Assembly: GCA_002491825.1 (NCBI GenBank)
Contig: DKWR01000012.1
Span: forward strand, 1-14,621
Direction: 5' to 3'
Length of the DNA stretch: 14,621 nucleotides
Source of the DNA: Ruminococcaceae bacterium UBA7147
GTDB lineage: Bacteria > Bacillota > Clostridia > Oscillospirales > Acutalibacteraceae
Shown: one piece after another, positions 6,506 to 14,566 of the stretch
Layout of the letters: each line of letters starts with the position of its first letter
How positions within the stretch are numbered: the stretch's first letter is position 1
The notes under the pieces: model-generated
Told to the model about the DNA's origin: nothing
Database searches by the model: none
The model's input: the letters and a program-made list of their open reading frames with translations, nothing else
Made by a program: the position numbers and the translations under genes

Positions 6506-7684
6506 GTGTTAGTACAGCTTATCAGATTTTTCAGAGGTTACGTTGACTTTACCGCAAACGGAAAGTTTCCCGAGCGTTTTCTCAATATCACTTCACGCTA
6601 CGGAATTAACCTATGGAACGCAAAGCCCTCAAAGCACTCTATCAACGCTTCAATGTATATAAGCGACTACCGAAAAATACGACTTGCCGCAAAAAAATCG
6701 GGCGTTAAAACGAGAATAAAATCAAAGCACGGACTGCCGTTTTTTGTAAACAAATACAAGCCGAGAATAGGAATCCCGATAGGTGCAGCAGCAGGAATAA
6801 TTCTGATTATCGTGCTGTCAAATTTTATCTGGTCAGTCAGCATTACGGGAGCGCAAACTGTCAGCGAAACGAAAATAAAACAGGTGTTGTCCGAATACGG
6901 CGTTAAAACAGGCGGCTATAAAAACAACCTTGACGTGCAGAAAATTGAGCGTGACACGATGCTTGAAATTGACGAAATAGGCTGGATGAGCGTAAACCTT
7001 ACGGGCAATATAGCCTCAATCGAAATCAAGGAAAAGGCGAAGAAACCAAAGCTTGATTTAAGCACGACTCCCTGCAACATAAAAGCAAAATGCGACGGAG
7101 TAATCACGAACATAAAAGCCAAAAAAGGCAATGTGCAGGTGAAAAAGGGCAGTGGTGTTGCCAAGGGAGATTTGCTTGTCAGCGGTATAATTGAAACAAA
7201 AATGAACACCCTACAATATGTGCGTGCAAATGCAGAGGTTTACGCTGACGTTGCTTACAAAAAAGAAACGTCAATAAAAAGCAATTTTGAATACACATAT
7301 CCAAGCAGTGAAAAGACTTACCGCAACAGGGCGTTTTTGCTTTGGCTTGAATTTCCGTGCAGTATGTCTTTCTCATCATATGAAAATTCTGTTTTCAGCG
7401 AAACCTCACAGAATGTAATCTGCAACGATACCATACTTCCTCTCGGAATAAAAACAAGCACACAGTCAGCTCTGAAAAGCGTTGAAAAGGAGCTTGCAAA
7501 GTCAGAAGCGGAAAAAATTTTTATAAACGATTTACTGCTTTACGAAGCGTTTGAAAAGCCGAAAAGCAAGGTTGTCAGCCGACAAATAAACATAAAAAAG
7601 ACAAACGATGAATTTTACTGCCAAACCGACTATGTTTTTAACGAAAATATTGCATACAGCGAAGAATTCAGCGTGACAGATTAA
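6506..7684 (+). CDS. yqfD: Sporulation membrane protein YqfD
   Basis: This 392-residue protein matches YqfD in order and layout. The N-terminal cytoplasmic region begins LVQLIRFFRGYVDF, with the ERFLNIT and GINLWN motifs (23-37). One transmembrane helix follows at about 88-111, then a large, probably extracytoplasmic part of about 280 residues with 'IGWMSVNLTGNIASIEI' and 'TPCNIKAKCDGVITNI'. In B. subtilis the gene lies in the yqfC-yqfD sporulation operon under sigma-E control; loss affects sporulation. The start is GTG 6506, with GAGGTG at 6495-6500 overlapping the yqfC stop, so translation is likely coupled. No terminator is seen before ymdB. In many Firmicutes phoH (ybeZ) and ybeY follow; here ymdB follows instead. 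Confidence 0.92.
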   Translation: MLVQLIRFFRGYVDFTANGKFPERFLNITSRYGINLWNAKPSKHSINASMYISDYRKIRLAAKKSGVKTRIKSKHGLPFFVNKYKPRIGIPIGAAAGIILIIVLSNFIWSVSITGAQTVSETKIKQVLSEYGVKTGGYKNNLDVQKIERDTMLEIDEIGWMSVNLTGNIASIEIKEKAKKPKLDLSTTPCNIKAKCDGVITNIKAKKGNVQVKKGSGVAKGDLLVSGIIETKMNTLQYVRANAEVYADVAYKKETSIKSNFEYTYPSSEKTYRNRAFLLWLEFPCSMSFSSYENSVFSETSQNVICNDTILPLGIKTSTQSALKSVEKELAKSEAEKIFINDLLLYEAFEKPKSKVVSRQINIKKTNDEFYCQTDYVFNENIAYSEEFSVTD

Positions 7685-7743
7685 CTAATTTATGATAAAA
7701 TAAAATATTATAAATATTATTTTGCAATTTAGGATTTGATTTT

Positions 7744-8517
7744 ATGAGAATACTTTGTATAGGCGACGTTGTAGGAAGTGTCGGCTGTAACTTCCTGCGC
7801 AGTAAACTGCCGACAATCAAAAAGATAAAAGCGATTGACTTTGTAGTCTGCAACGGCGAAAATTCCTCCGACGGCAACGGCATAACGCCGACCTCGGCAA
7901 AGTTCCTTTTTGACAGCGGAGTTGACGTAATCACCCTTGGAAATCACACCTTCCGCCGAAAGGAAGCGTATGAATATATTGACGAGAGTCCGTTTGTTGC
8001 ACGTCCTGCGAATTTCCCCGCAAAAACAACTCCCGGAACAGGCATACTAAATATTGACACAGGCAGAAGGATAATTTCCGTTATCAACGTAATGGGCAAT
8101 ATGTGTATGGACAACAACCTCAACTGTGCCTTTGAAACGGTTGACAGAATGCTTGAAAGGGCAGAGGGCAAAATAAAAATTGTTGACTTTCACGCCGAAA
8201 CAACAAGCGAAAAGCGTGCAATGGGATATTACCTTGACGGCAGAGCGTCTGTTGTTTTCGGAACTCATACGCACGTTCAGACCTCAGACTGTCAGATACT
8301 ACCAAAGGGAACGGGCTACATTACCGACGTCGGAATGACGGGCACAATTCATTCTGTGCTCGGCGTTAAAACGGAAATTATCATTGAAAAGCTGAAAACC
8401 AAGCTTCCTGCACGTTTTGACCTTGCAAGCGGTGACTGCAAAATGGAATGTGCAATATTTGATGTGGACGAAAAGACGGGTTTGTGCATAAATTCTGAAG
8501 CTTTGCGCATAGAATGA
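7744..8517 (+). CDS. ymdB: YmdB-family metallophosphodiesterase (2',3'-cyclic nucleotide)
   Basis: This 257-residue cytoplasmic calcineurin-like phosphodiesterase is close to full family length. The metal-binding set is complete: D8 in IGDVVGS, E39 and N40 in NGEN, N67 and H68 in LGNHTF, H150 in DFHAETTSEK, and H175 and H177 in THTHVQT. The TDVGMTG motif is at 194-200. In B. subtilis YmdB hydrolyses 2',3'-cAMP and affects the motility/biofilm choice and late development. AGGA at 7731-7734 precedes the ATG. The gap from yqfD is 59 bases and very AT-rich, with no convincing promoter, so read-through from yqfCD is possible. A weak AT-rich stem and a T-run follow the gene. Confidence 0.93.
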   Translation: MRILCIGDVVGSVGCNFLRSKLPTIKKIKAIDFVVCNGENSSDGNGITPTSAKFLFDSGVDVITLGNHTFRRKEAYEYIDESPFVARPANFPAKTTPGTGILNIDTGRRIISVINVMGNMCMDNNLNCAFETVDRMLERAEGKIKIVDFHAETTSEKRAMGYYLDGRASVVFGTHTHVQTSDCQILPKGTGYITDVGMTGTIHSVLGVKTEIIIEKLKTKLPARFDLASGDCKMECAIFDVDEKTGLCINSEALRIE

Positions 8518-8518
8518 G

Positions 8519-8546
8519 CAATTATGACAATAATTGGTTGTTTTTT
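8519..8546 (+). terminator. Possible weak terminator after ymdB
   Basis: CAATTAT (8519-8525) and ATAATTG (8530-8536) can pair around GACA, followed by GTTGTTTTTT. The stem is purely AT-rich apart from one closing pair, so termination would be inefficient if it occurs at all. Confidence 0.35.
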
Positions 8547-8549
8547 CTA

Positions 8550-8578
8550 TTGCAAAAAAAGGATAAAGACGTTATAAT
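8550..8578 (+). promoter_or_regulatory. Sigma-A promoter of yloV
   Basis: TTGCAA (8550-8555) and TATAAT (8573-8578) are separated by 17 bases, close to the housekeeping consensus. This gives a leader of about 45 bases before the ATG at 8629. Confidence 0.75.
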
Positions 8579-8628
8579 ATATTTAACTATTGTGTAAAAA
8601 GTCTGTACATTAAAAAGGATGTGCTATT

Positions 8629-10269
8629 ATGATTAACGGAGAAATTCTAAAACAGGCTGTAATTTCGGGCGCAAACAATATCAGCCGTCAGAAAAACAGC
8701 ATTAACGACCTCAACATTTTCCCTGTTCCCGACGGTGATACAGGTACAAATATGTCAATGACTGTTATGTCGGCGGCAAAGGCTCTTGAAGAGTTTGACG
8801 GCACAAGCGCAGGAGAGGCGGCAGGAATTGTAGCCTCTGCAATGTTAAGAGGTGCAAGAGGTAACTCCGGCGTTATTACTTCGCTTATCTTCAGAGGCTT
8901 TGCGCAGGGACTCAAGGATATGGAAGAGGTAAACGGCAAAAACCTTGCGGCAGCTCTCGGAATCGGCGTTGACGCCGCATACAAGGCTGTAATGAAGCCG
9001 ACAGAGGGAACAATCCTCACCGTTGCAAGAATGGCTTATGAGGCAGGCGTTGAGGCTGCGAAAGAGGACAGCAGTGTCGTGTTTGTATGGCAGGCAATCT
9101 GTGACAAGGCTAACGAGGCTCTTGCTATCACTCCCGAGCTTTTGCCTGTTCTTAAGAAGGCAGGTGTTGTTGACGCAGGCGGCAAGGGACTCTGCGTAAT
9201 CTTTGAGGGTATGCTTTCCGTAATCAAGGACGGCGTTGTGGTTGAATACGACGACTCCGATGAGGTTACAGTTGATACCTTTGACAGTGCGGCGGCTGAA
9301 TTTGACGAGGACATCAACTTCACCTACTGCACCGAGTTTATCGTCGGCAGAAATCCCGAAGAGGAAACCGACCCGCAGTTGCTCCGTGAATATCTTGAAA
9401 CAATCGGTGACTGTGTTGTTGTAGTAAGCGACGAGGAAATCATCAAGGTTCACGTTCACACCGAACAGCCCGGCAATGCGCTTACAAAGGGACTTGAATT
9501 CGGTCAGCTTCTCACCACAAAGGTTGAGAATATGAAAGAACAGCATAAAAACGTTAAGAAAGCAAAGAAGGCTGAAAAAGAGGTATTCACCCCCGCCGAG
9601 CCTGTTGACGATATAGGCTTTGTTGCTGTTGCGGCAGGCGAAGGCTTAAAGGAGCTTTTCAGGGATTTAGGCTGTACAAACGTTGTTTCGGGCGGTCAGA
9701 GTATGAATCCCAGCACAGACGATATTTACGAGGCTGTTATGGCTACCCCTGCAAAGAACGTAATCGTTCTCCCGAACAACAAGAACATCGTTCTTGCGGC
9801 TGAACAGACTGTTCCTATGGTGACGGACAGAAACGTTGTAATAGTTCCCACCCGCACAATTCCGCAGGGAATGACGGCTATGCTCAATTTTGACCCCGAA
9901 ATTTCAGCTGAAAGCAACGCACAGCTTATGATGGATTCCGCACAGAATGTAGGTACGGGACTTGTAACCTTTGCCGCACGCAGCAGTGAGTTCGGCGGAA
10001 AGAAAATCAAAGAGGGCGATATAATCGCTCTTGAAAACGGCAAGCTCACCATTACCGAAAAGAGCGCTGTAAAGGCTCTTGTAAAGCTTGCTAAAAATAT
10101 GGTAAACCGTGACACCTCGTTTATTACCCTGATTTACGGCGAAGAGGTAAGCGAGGAGGACGCAAACAAAGCGTACGAGGAGCTTCGTGACAAGTTCGGC
10201 TCACGCACCGACATCTCGCTTGTCAAGGGTGACCAGCCTGTTTACTACTTCATTTTAAGTGTTGAATAA
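8629..10269 (+). CDS. fakA: DAK2/DegV-type protein YloV, fatty acid kinase ATP-binding subunit FakA
   Basis: This 546-residue protein has the full FakA/YloV layout. The N-terminal DAK2 (DhaL-like) kinase domain (about 1-200) has the metal/nucleotide motif NIFPVPDGDTGTNM at 29-42 (D35, D37), LRGARGNSGVI at 73-83, and VDAGGKGLCVIFEGM near the domain end. A middle domain follows with FTYCTEFIV and a VHVHTEQPG sequence. The C-terminal part resembles the DegV-like half. FakA transfers phosphate from ATP to a fatty acid held by a FakB (DegV) protein, for incorporation into phospholipid. No fakB is in the window. AAGG at 8615-8618 precedes the ATG. The Asp23-family yloU that precedes yloV in B. subtilis is absent. 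recG follows after 56 bases that contain a terminator. Confidence 0.92.
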   Translation: MINGEILKQAVISGANNISRQKNSINDLNIFPVPDGDTGTNMSMTVMSAAKALEEFDGTSAGEAAGIVASAMLRGARGNSGVITSLIFRGFAQGLKDMEEVNGKNLAAALGIGVDAAYKAVMKPTEGTILTVARMAYEAGVEAAKEDSSVVFVWQAICDKANEALAITPELLPVLKKAGVVDAGGKGLCVIFEGMLSVIKDGVVVEYDDSDEVTVDTFDSAAAEFDEDINFTYCTEFIVGRNPEEETDPQLLREYLETIGDCVVVVSDEEIIKVHVHTEQPGNALTKGLEFGQLLTTKVENMKEQHKNVKKAKKAEKEVFTPAEPVDDIGFVAVAAGEGLKELFRDLGCTNVVSGGQSMNPSTDDIYEAVMATPAKNVIVLPNNKNIVLAAEQTVPMVTDRNVVIVPTRTIPQGMTAMLNFDPEISAESNAQLMMDSAQNVGTGLVTFAARSSEFGGKKIKEGDIIALENGKLTITEKSAVKALVKLAKNMVNRDTSFITLIYGEEVSEEDANKAYEELRDKFGSRTDISLVKGDQPVYYFILSVE

Positions 10270-10280
10270 AAACCAAACAT

Positions 10281-10312
10281 GGGCATGATATTGCGTCATG
10301 CCCTTTCTTTGT
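10281..10312 (+). terminator. Rho-independent terminator between yloV and recG
   Basis: GGGCATGA (10281-10288) pairs perfectly with TCATGCCC (10296-10303) around a 7-base loop and is followed by TTTCTTTGT. It would terminate or attenuate yloV transcription ahead of recG, and no clear recG promoter is visible in the remaining 13 bases. Confidence 0.75.
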
Positions 10313-10325
10313 AAAAGGTGTAAAA

Positions 10326-12371
10326 ATGGCTTCACTTTATAAAATGCCGATTTCAAATTTAAACGGAATAGGCAAAAAACGTGCCGAAATTTTTGCAAAG
10401 CTCGGAATAACCAGCGTCGGCAGTCTGCTCAATTTCTATCCTCGTGCCTACGAGGACTGGAGTACGGTTGAAAAAATCTCGGATTTGCAGTACGGCGATC
10501 TGTCTTGTATCAAAGCTGTGCTTGCCACTCCGATTTCCGACTCACTTATAAGCGGAGGTCGGATTATCTCAAAGGGTATGGTGTATGACGATTCAGGCGC
10601 TTTGCAGATAGTATTTTTCAACAACAGATACATAAGCGCAATGCTGAAAGGCGGAGAAGAATATTTCTTTTACGGAAGAATAACTGTTGACTCCCGTGGT
10701 GCGCAGATGATTGCTCCCACATTTTCGCTCGCAAGTGAAGGGGCAAAAATTCACCCCGTTTACCGCCAGACGGCAGGACTTGTCAGCAAGACAATTTCAA
10801 ACGCAGTAAAGCAGGCGCTTTCGCTTTTGCCGAAAACTGTAAACGACCCTCTTCCCGAGCAGGTCAGGCACATTTTTGATTTATGCGATTTAAAGCAGGC
10901 GTTAAACGATATACATTTTCCGAAAAACAGAGAATGTCTTGAAAAGGCACGCAAGCGCCTTGTTACCGAAGAGCTTGTCGTTCTGAATCTCGGTATGAGA
11001 AACCTGCGTGAGCACAGCAGGGGAGAAAGCGGAGTAAAAATTACAAAGAGCTTTTCTTCGGAGTTTGAAACGCTTCTGCCGTTCACGCTAACTAATGCGC
11101 AGAAAAGAGCAGTTTCCGACTGCGTAAAGGATATGCTTACAAAAACCTCGGCTATGAACAGACTTGTTCAGGGCGACGTTGGCTCGGGTAAAACCGCCGT
11201 TGCGGCTTCGGTCTGCTATACGGTTGTCAAAAACGGCTTTCAGGCGGCTTTTATGGCGCCGACGGAAATCCTTGCAAATCAGCACTACGAAACCTTTAAA
11301 AAGCTTTTTGAAAACACCGACATAAAGGTTGCACTGCTGACGGGGGCACAAAAGGAGTCGGAGAAAAAGCGTGTAAGGCAGGAACTTTCAGACGGAGAAA
11401 TCGACCTTGTAATCGGCACCCACGCACTCATAACCGACAAGACGGAGTTTAAAAATCTCGGTCTTGCCGTAACGGACGAACAGCACCGCTTCGGAGTTGC
11501 ACAGCGTGCAAAACTGCTCGGCAAGGGTGAAAACCCTCATCTGCTTGTAATGAGCGCAACGCCGATTCCCAGAACGCTCGGTCTGATAATCTTCGGCGAC
11601 CTCGACATCTCGGTAATCGACGAACTTCCGCCCTCACGAAAGCCCGTAAAAACAGTGCTTATGAGCGCATCACAGCGCAAGAGGATATATAATTTTATAA
11701 GAAGTGAAATTTCTTCAGGCAGACAGGCGTATATTGTTTGCCCTCTTGTTGAGGAGGGCGAGCTTGAAAACGTGGCGTCAGCCGAGGAATACGCCGCCGA
11801 GCTTATGCTAAAGGAATTTTCCGACATACCTGTCGGCATTGTTCACGGCAAAATGAAGTCGGACGAAAAGGACGAGGTAATGGGCAAATTTGCCTCGGGC
11901 GAGCTTTCACTGCTCGTTGCCACAACTGTAATTGAGGTTGGCGTTGACGTTCCGAATGCGTCTGTAATTGTCATTGAAAACGCAGAGCGTTTCGGACTAT
12001 CCCAGCTTCATCAGTTAAGGGGCAGAGTCGGCAGAGGAGAATTTCAGTCCTACTGTATTCTCGTAAGCGACAAGACAACGCCTACAACAAGGGCAAGGCT
12101 TGAAGTGCTTTGCTCAACAAACGACGGATTTAAAATTGCCGACGAGGATTTAAAAATGAGAGGTCCGGGCGACTTTTTCGGAGAACGCCAGCACGGACTT
12201 CCGCAGATGACGATAGCTGATTTTGCGGACACCAAAAGTCTGGAGCTTTCGCAGAAAATCGCTGACTATATACTGTTCACCTACAAGGATATCCGCTGTG
12301 ACGAGTTAAGATTGTTAAGGGCAGAAATTGACAGGCTTTTCGAGCGAGGCGGACAGAATACTTTAAACTGA
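10326..12371 (+). CDS. recG: ATP-dependent DNA helicase RecG
   Basis: The protein has 681 residues, full length for RecG. It remodels stalled replication forks and branch-migrates Holliday junctions. The N-terminal wedge/OB domain (about 1-200) begins with LNGIGKKRAEIFAKLGI, a helix-hairpin-helix-like start. Helicase motifs follow in order: Walker A GDVGSGKT (283-290), APTEILANQH (311-320), DEQH (384-387), SATPIPRT (410-417), ATTVIEVGVDVPNA (532-545) and QLRGRVGRG (563-571). The C-terminal TRG-type motif RGPGDFFGERQHG is at 612-624. AAGGTG (10315-10320) lies 5 bases before the ATG. Neighbours match the conserved yloV-recG order of Firmicutes, without the sdaAB-sdaAA genes that intervene in B. 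subtilis. Confidence 0.97.
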   Translation: MASLYKMPISNLNGIGKKRAEIFAKLGITSVGSLLNFYPRAYEDWSTVEKISDLQYGDLSCIKAVLATPISDSLISGGRIISKGMVYDDSGALQIVFFNNRYISAMLKGGEEYFFYGRITVDSRGAQMIAPTFSLASEGAKIHPVYRQTAGLVSKTISNAVKQALSLLPKTVNDPLPEQVRHIFDLCDLKQALNDIHFPKNRECLEKARKRLVTEELVVLNLGMRNLREHSRGESGVKITKSFSSEFETLLPFTLTNAQKRAVSDCVKDMLTKTSAMNRLVQGDVGSGKTAVAASVCYTVVKNGFQAAFMAPTEILANQHYETFKKLFENTDIKVALLTGAQKESEKKRVRQELSDGEIDLVIGTHALITDKTEFKNLGLAVTDEQHRFGVAQRAKLLGKGENPHLLVMSATPIPRTLGLIIFGDLDISVIDELPPSRKPVKTVLMSASQRKRIYNFIRSEISSGRQAYIVCPLVEEGELENVASAEEYAAELMLKEFSDIPVGIVHGKMKSDEKDEVMGKFASGELSLLVATTVIEVGVDVPNASVIVIENAERFGLSQLHQLRGRVGRGEFQSYCILVSDKTTPTTRARLEVLCSTNDGFKIADEDLKMRGPGDFFGERQHGLPQMTIADFADTKSLELSQKIADYILFTYKDIRCDELRLLRAEIDRLFERGGQNTLN

Positions 12372-12373
12372 TA

Positions 12374-12382
12374 TGATATAAT
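12374..12382 (+). promoter_or_regulatory. Candidate extended -10 promoter of the D,D-carboxypeptidase gene
   Basis: TG-A-TATAAT (12374-12382) fits an extended -10 element just after the recG stop. No good -35 hexamer is found at the expected spacing. Transcription would start inside or just before the hairpin at 12388-12407. Confidence 0.45.
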
Positions 12383-12407
12383 GTAGCGAGCGACGCCCTC
12401 GTCGCTC
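12383..12407. repeat. Intergenic hairpin with GTAG lead
   Basis: After GTAGC, the arm GAGCGACG (12388-12395) pairs exactly with CGTCGCTC (12400-12407) around the loop CCCT. There is no T-run, so it is not a typical terminator. It resembles the hairpins at 2850 and 13901 in size and lead sequence, but its stem sequence is different. Confidence 0.7.
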
Positions 12408-12449
12408 ACGATATACAACTTACATTTACGAAGGGGAGAAAACCGACTG

Positions 12450-13799
12450 ATGAAAAGAAAGTCAATCAAAATAATTTCACTGCTTTTTGCACTATTAATT
12501 ATTATTTCGTCATCGATTGTTTCAACGGGGGCGATTTCGTACCCGAACAAGGTAAAAACGCAATCGGACTCAATTCTTCTTGTCAATATGGATACGAATC
12601 AGGTTGTTTTCGAAAAGGATGCCGATTCAAAGCGTTATCCTGCTTCTACCACAAAAATTATGACTTACATAATTGTTGCGGAAAATATTGATGATTTTGA
12701 AAATACCCGTGTGCCGATTAAGAAATCTGTGCTCGAAGTGCTCGAGAATACAGGCAGTTCACTTGCAAATGTAGCAGACCACGTCGGCAAGGATATGAGC
12801 GTAATTGACCTTCTTTACAGTATGATGGTTCCCTCGGGCAACGACGCCGCAATGGTGCTTGCCGATTATGTAGGCGGAGGAAATATAGACAGCTTTGTAA
12901 AGCTTATGAACGACAAGGCAAAGGAGCTCGGTTGTAAAAACACGCATTTTGCAAATCCCGACGGACTTCACGACGACAATCACTACACAACGGCACGTGA
13001 TATGTACAAGATTGCAACCTATGCACTCACGCTCCCGAAATTCTCGGAGATTACGAACACCACATCCTATACTTGCGAGGGCGACGACTATCCGCTTGTT
13101 ACAACTAACTATTTAATCGATCCCAACAACGGCGGAGATTATTACTATATGTACGCAAAGGGAATCAAGACGGGCACAACCGACCAGGCAGGCAGATGCC
13201 TTGTAACTACAGCTACAGCCGACGGATATTCATACATAGCCATATTGCTTCACGCTCCGTATAAAGAGGGCGTAAGCGAGGGATACGGAACAATGACCGA
13301 CGCCGCCGATTTGTTCAGGTGGGCACTTACAAGTCTTGAGCTTAAAACCGTAGCAACCTCGTCAACTCCCGTTTGTGAGGAAAAGGTAAACCTTGCTTGG
13401 GGCAAGGATTCTGTTCTGCTTGTTCCCGAAAAAAGCCTGAGTGCAATTGTGCCTAAGGATTTGGATAAAGACGAGCTGATTATTGAAACGGACGTTCCCG
13501 AGAGTGTTGATGCGCCTATTGATACAGACACGGTTGTCGGAACAGCTACAATTTATTATCAGGGAAGCGACGGCAAAAAGCAGGAGGTTGCAAAGGTAAA
13601 TCTTGTTTCAAGCGAAAAGATTGAAATGAGCGGAATACTTTTTGTTCTCAACGTAATCACAACAGTATTCAAGTCCTACTGGTTCCTTGTAATAATCGGA
13701 ATTATCGCAATAATTCTTCTTTGCTACCTGATAACATCAAAGATAAACAAAAGACGCAGTAAAAAGAACAGAAGGGTAAAGCACTACCGCAACTTTTGA
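12450..13799 (+). CDS. Serine-type D-alanyl-D-alanine carboxypeptidase (DacA/DacF type, PBP5-like)
   Basis: This is a 449-residue secreted, membrane-anchored enzyme that removes the terminal D-Ala from peptidoglycan pentapeptides. A signal sequence occupies about 1-30 (KRKSIK then a hydrophobic run). The catalytic S11 domain has the three penicillin-binding motifs: S66-T-T-K69 (within YPASTTK), S129-G-N131, and K240-T-G242. NPDGLHDDNHYTTA (169-182) is another family mark. A C-terminal beta-domain region spans about 310-390. The protein ends with a real transmembrane helix (about 410-428) and a basic tail, rather than the amphipathic anchor of E. coli PBP5. AAGGGGAG (12431-12438) precedes the ATG by 11 bases, slightly long. 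DacA (vegetative) and DacF (sporulation) types cannot be told apart from sequence alone. Confidence 0.92.
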   Translation: MKRKSIKIISLLFALLIIISSSIVSTGAISYPNKVKTQSDSILLVNMDTNQVVFEKDADSKRYPASTTKIMTYIIVAENIDDFENTRVPIKKSVLEVLENTGSSLANVADHVGKDMSVIDLLYSMMVPSGNDAAMVLADYVGGGNIDSFVKLMNDKAKELGCKNTHFANPDGLHDDNHYTTARDMYKIATYALTLPKFSEITNTTSYTCEGDDYPLVTTNYLIDPNNGGDYYYMYAKGIKTGTTDQAGRCLVTTATADGYSYIAILLHAPYKEGVSEGYGTMTDAADLFRWALTSLELKTVATSSTPVCEEKVNLAWGKDSVLLVPEKSLSAIVPKDLDKDELIIETDVPESVDAPIDTDTVVGTATIYYQGSDGKKQEVAKVNLVSSEKIEMSGILFVLNVITTVFKSYWFLVIIGIIAIILLCYLITSKINKRRSKKNRRVKHYRNF

Positions 13800-13930
13800 T
13801 TTAATTCGGAATTCGGAATTTCGGGTCGCTTTGCTCCGATTTATAGTAGTGCATATTGTTTCAAAAGGTTTAGATTTAAACTAACCTTTATGTTACAGCC
13901 GTAGGGACACGGCGTGCCGTGTCCGCTCAT
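13800..13930. repeat. Repeat element related to 2730-2942, inverted relative to it
   Basis: The stretch begins TTTAATTCGGAATTCGGAATT and continues GGTCGCTTTGCTCCGA (13824-13839). The reverse complement of the right part of the 2730-2942 element reads AATT...GGTCGCTACGCTCCGA followed by a similar T-rich stretch and TGC. The two are therefore homologous in opposite orientation. An internal dyad AAAGGTT (13864-13870) / AACCTTT (13883-13889) and the hairpin at 13905-13924 follow. The right boundary is uncertain. It lies between the carboxypeptidase stop and the nrdR promoter and holds no ORF. Confidence 0.6.
13901..13924. repeat. Intergenic hairpin with GTAGG lead
   Basis: GGACACGGC (13905-13913) and GCCGTGTCC (13916-13924) are exact inverse complements separated by GT, and are preceded by GTAG. 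The next outer positions match the 2850 hairpin on the left (GTAGG) but not on the right. It has no T-run. Confidence 0.75.
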
Positions 13931-13989
13931 AAATCCGTAGCCATACCTTGATAATTGATAAAATTACAATAATGTAAATAATTCTTTAC

Positions 13990-14017
13990 TTGAATTTTGT
14001 GTTGTATATGTTATAAT
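13990..14017 (+). promoter_or_regulatory. Sigma-A promoter of nrdR
   Basis: TTGAAT (13990-13995), a 16-base spacer and TATAAT (14012-14017) are present, with an extended -10 TG at 14009-14010. The leader would be about 28 bases. Confidence 0.8.
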
Positions 14018-14051
14018 TACTTTAGAGAATAATTACAGAGGTGATTATAAT

Positions 14052-14510
14052 ATGAAATGTCCGTACTGCGGTTATGAAGAAAGCAAGGTAATTGATTCAC
14101 GTTCTGCCGACGACGGCGAGAGAATCCGCAGAAGACGTGAGTGCCTTAAATGCGGCAAGCGTTTCACAACTCACGAGGTTATTGAAACAGTGCCGATAAT
14201 CGTTGTTAAGCGTGACAAGTCACGTGAGGTTTTTGACCGCAACAAGCTTACGGCAGGTATTCTTCGTGCCTGTGAAAAACGTCCTGTTTCTATCCAGCAG
14301 ATTGAGTCAATGGTTGATACAATTGAGGCAAAGCTTCAGAGCAGTCTTGACAGGGAAATCACCACAATGCAAATCGGCGAGCTTGCAATGGAGGAAATCA
14401 AAAAGGTTGACGAGGTTTCCTATGTGCGTTTCGCATCAGTTTATCGCCAGTTCAAGGACATCAACACCTTTATGGAGGAGCTTAACAAGCTTTTAACCGA
14501 GAAAAAATAA
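14052..14510 (+). CDS. nrdR: Transcriptional repressor NrdR
   Basis: The protein has 152 residues, the standard NrdR length. The N-terminal zinc ribbon has Cys pairs C3/C6 and C31/C34 (MKCPYCG and CLKCGKRF), with a basic stretch ERIRRRREC between them that contacts DNA. The ATP-cone domain spans about 46-136 and includes VPIIVVKRDKSREVFDRNKL and VSYVRFASVYRQF. NrdR senses ATP/dATP and represses ribonucleotide reductase operons by binding NrdR boxes. No nrd genes and no convincing NrdR box pair are in this window. GAGGTG (14038-14043) lies 8 bases before the ATG. It has its own promoter (13990-14017) and terminator (14526-14565), so it appears monocistronic. Confidence 0.97.
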   Translation: MKCPYCGYEESKVIDSRSADDGERIRRRRECLKCGKRFTTHEVIETVPIIVVKRDKSREVFDRNKLTAGILRACEKRPVSIQQIESMVDTIEAKLQSSLDREITTMQIGELAMEEIKKVDEVSYVRFASVYRQFKDINTFMEELNKLLTEKK

Positions 14511-14525
14511 ATTGAATTTTATATT

Positions 14526-14565
14526 CTGCCCGGGCAACGATTGAATTGCTCGGGCAGTTTTGTTT
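14526..14565 (+). terminator. Rho-independent terminator of nrdR
   Basis: CTGCCCGGGCAA (14526-14537) pairs with TTGCTCGGGCAG (14546-14557) with one G-U pair and an 8-base loop. It is followed by TTTTGTTT. It is a strong stem directly after the nrdR stop. Confidence 0.9.
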
Positions 14566-14566
14566 A

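Noticed and set aside
8845..9546. 233-residue open frame on the minus strand
   Set aside because: It lies fully antisense inside fakA, matches no recognisable family, and is explained by codon bias of the sense gene.
13931..14051. NrdR-box autoregulation of nrdR
   Set aside because: No pair of sequences resembling the NrdR box was found around the promoter.
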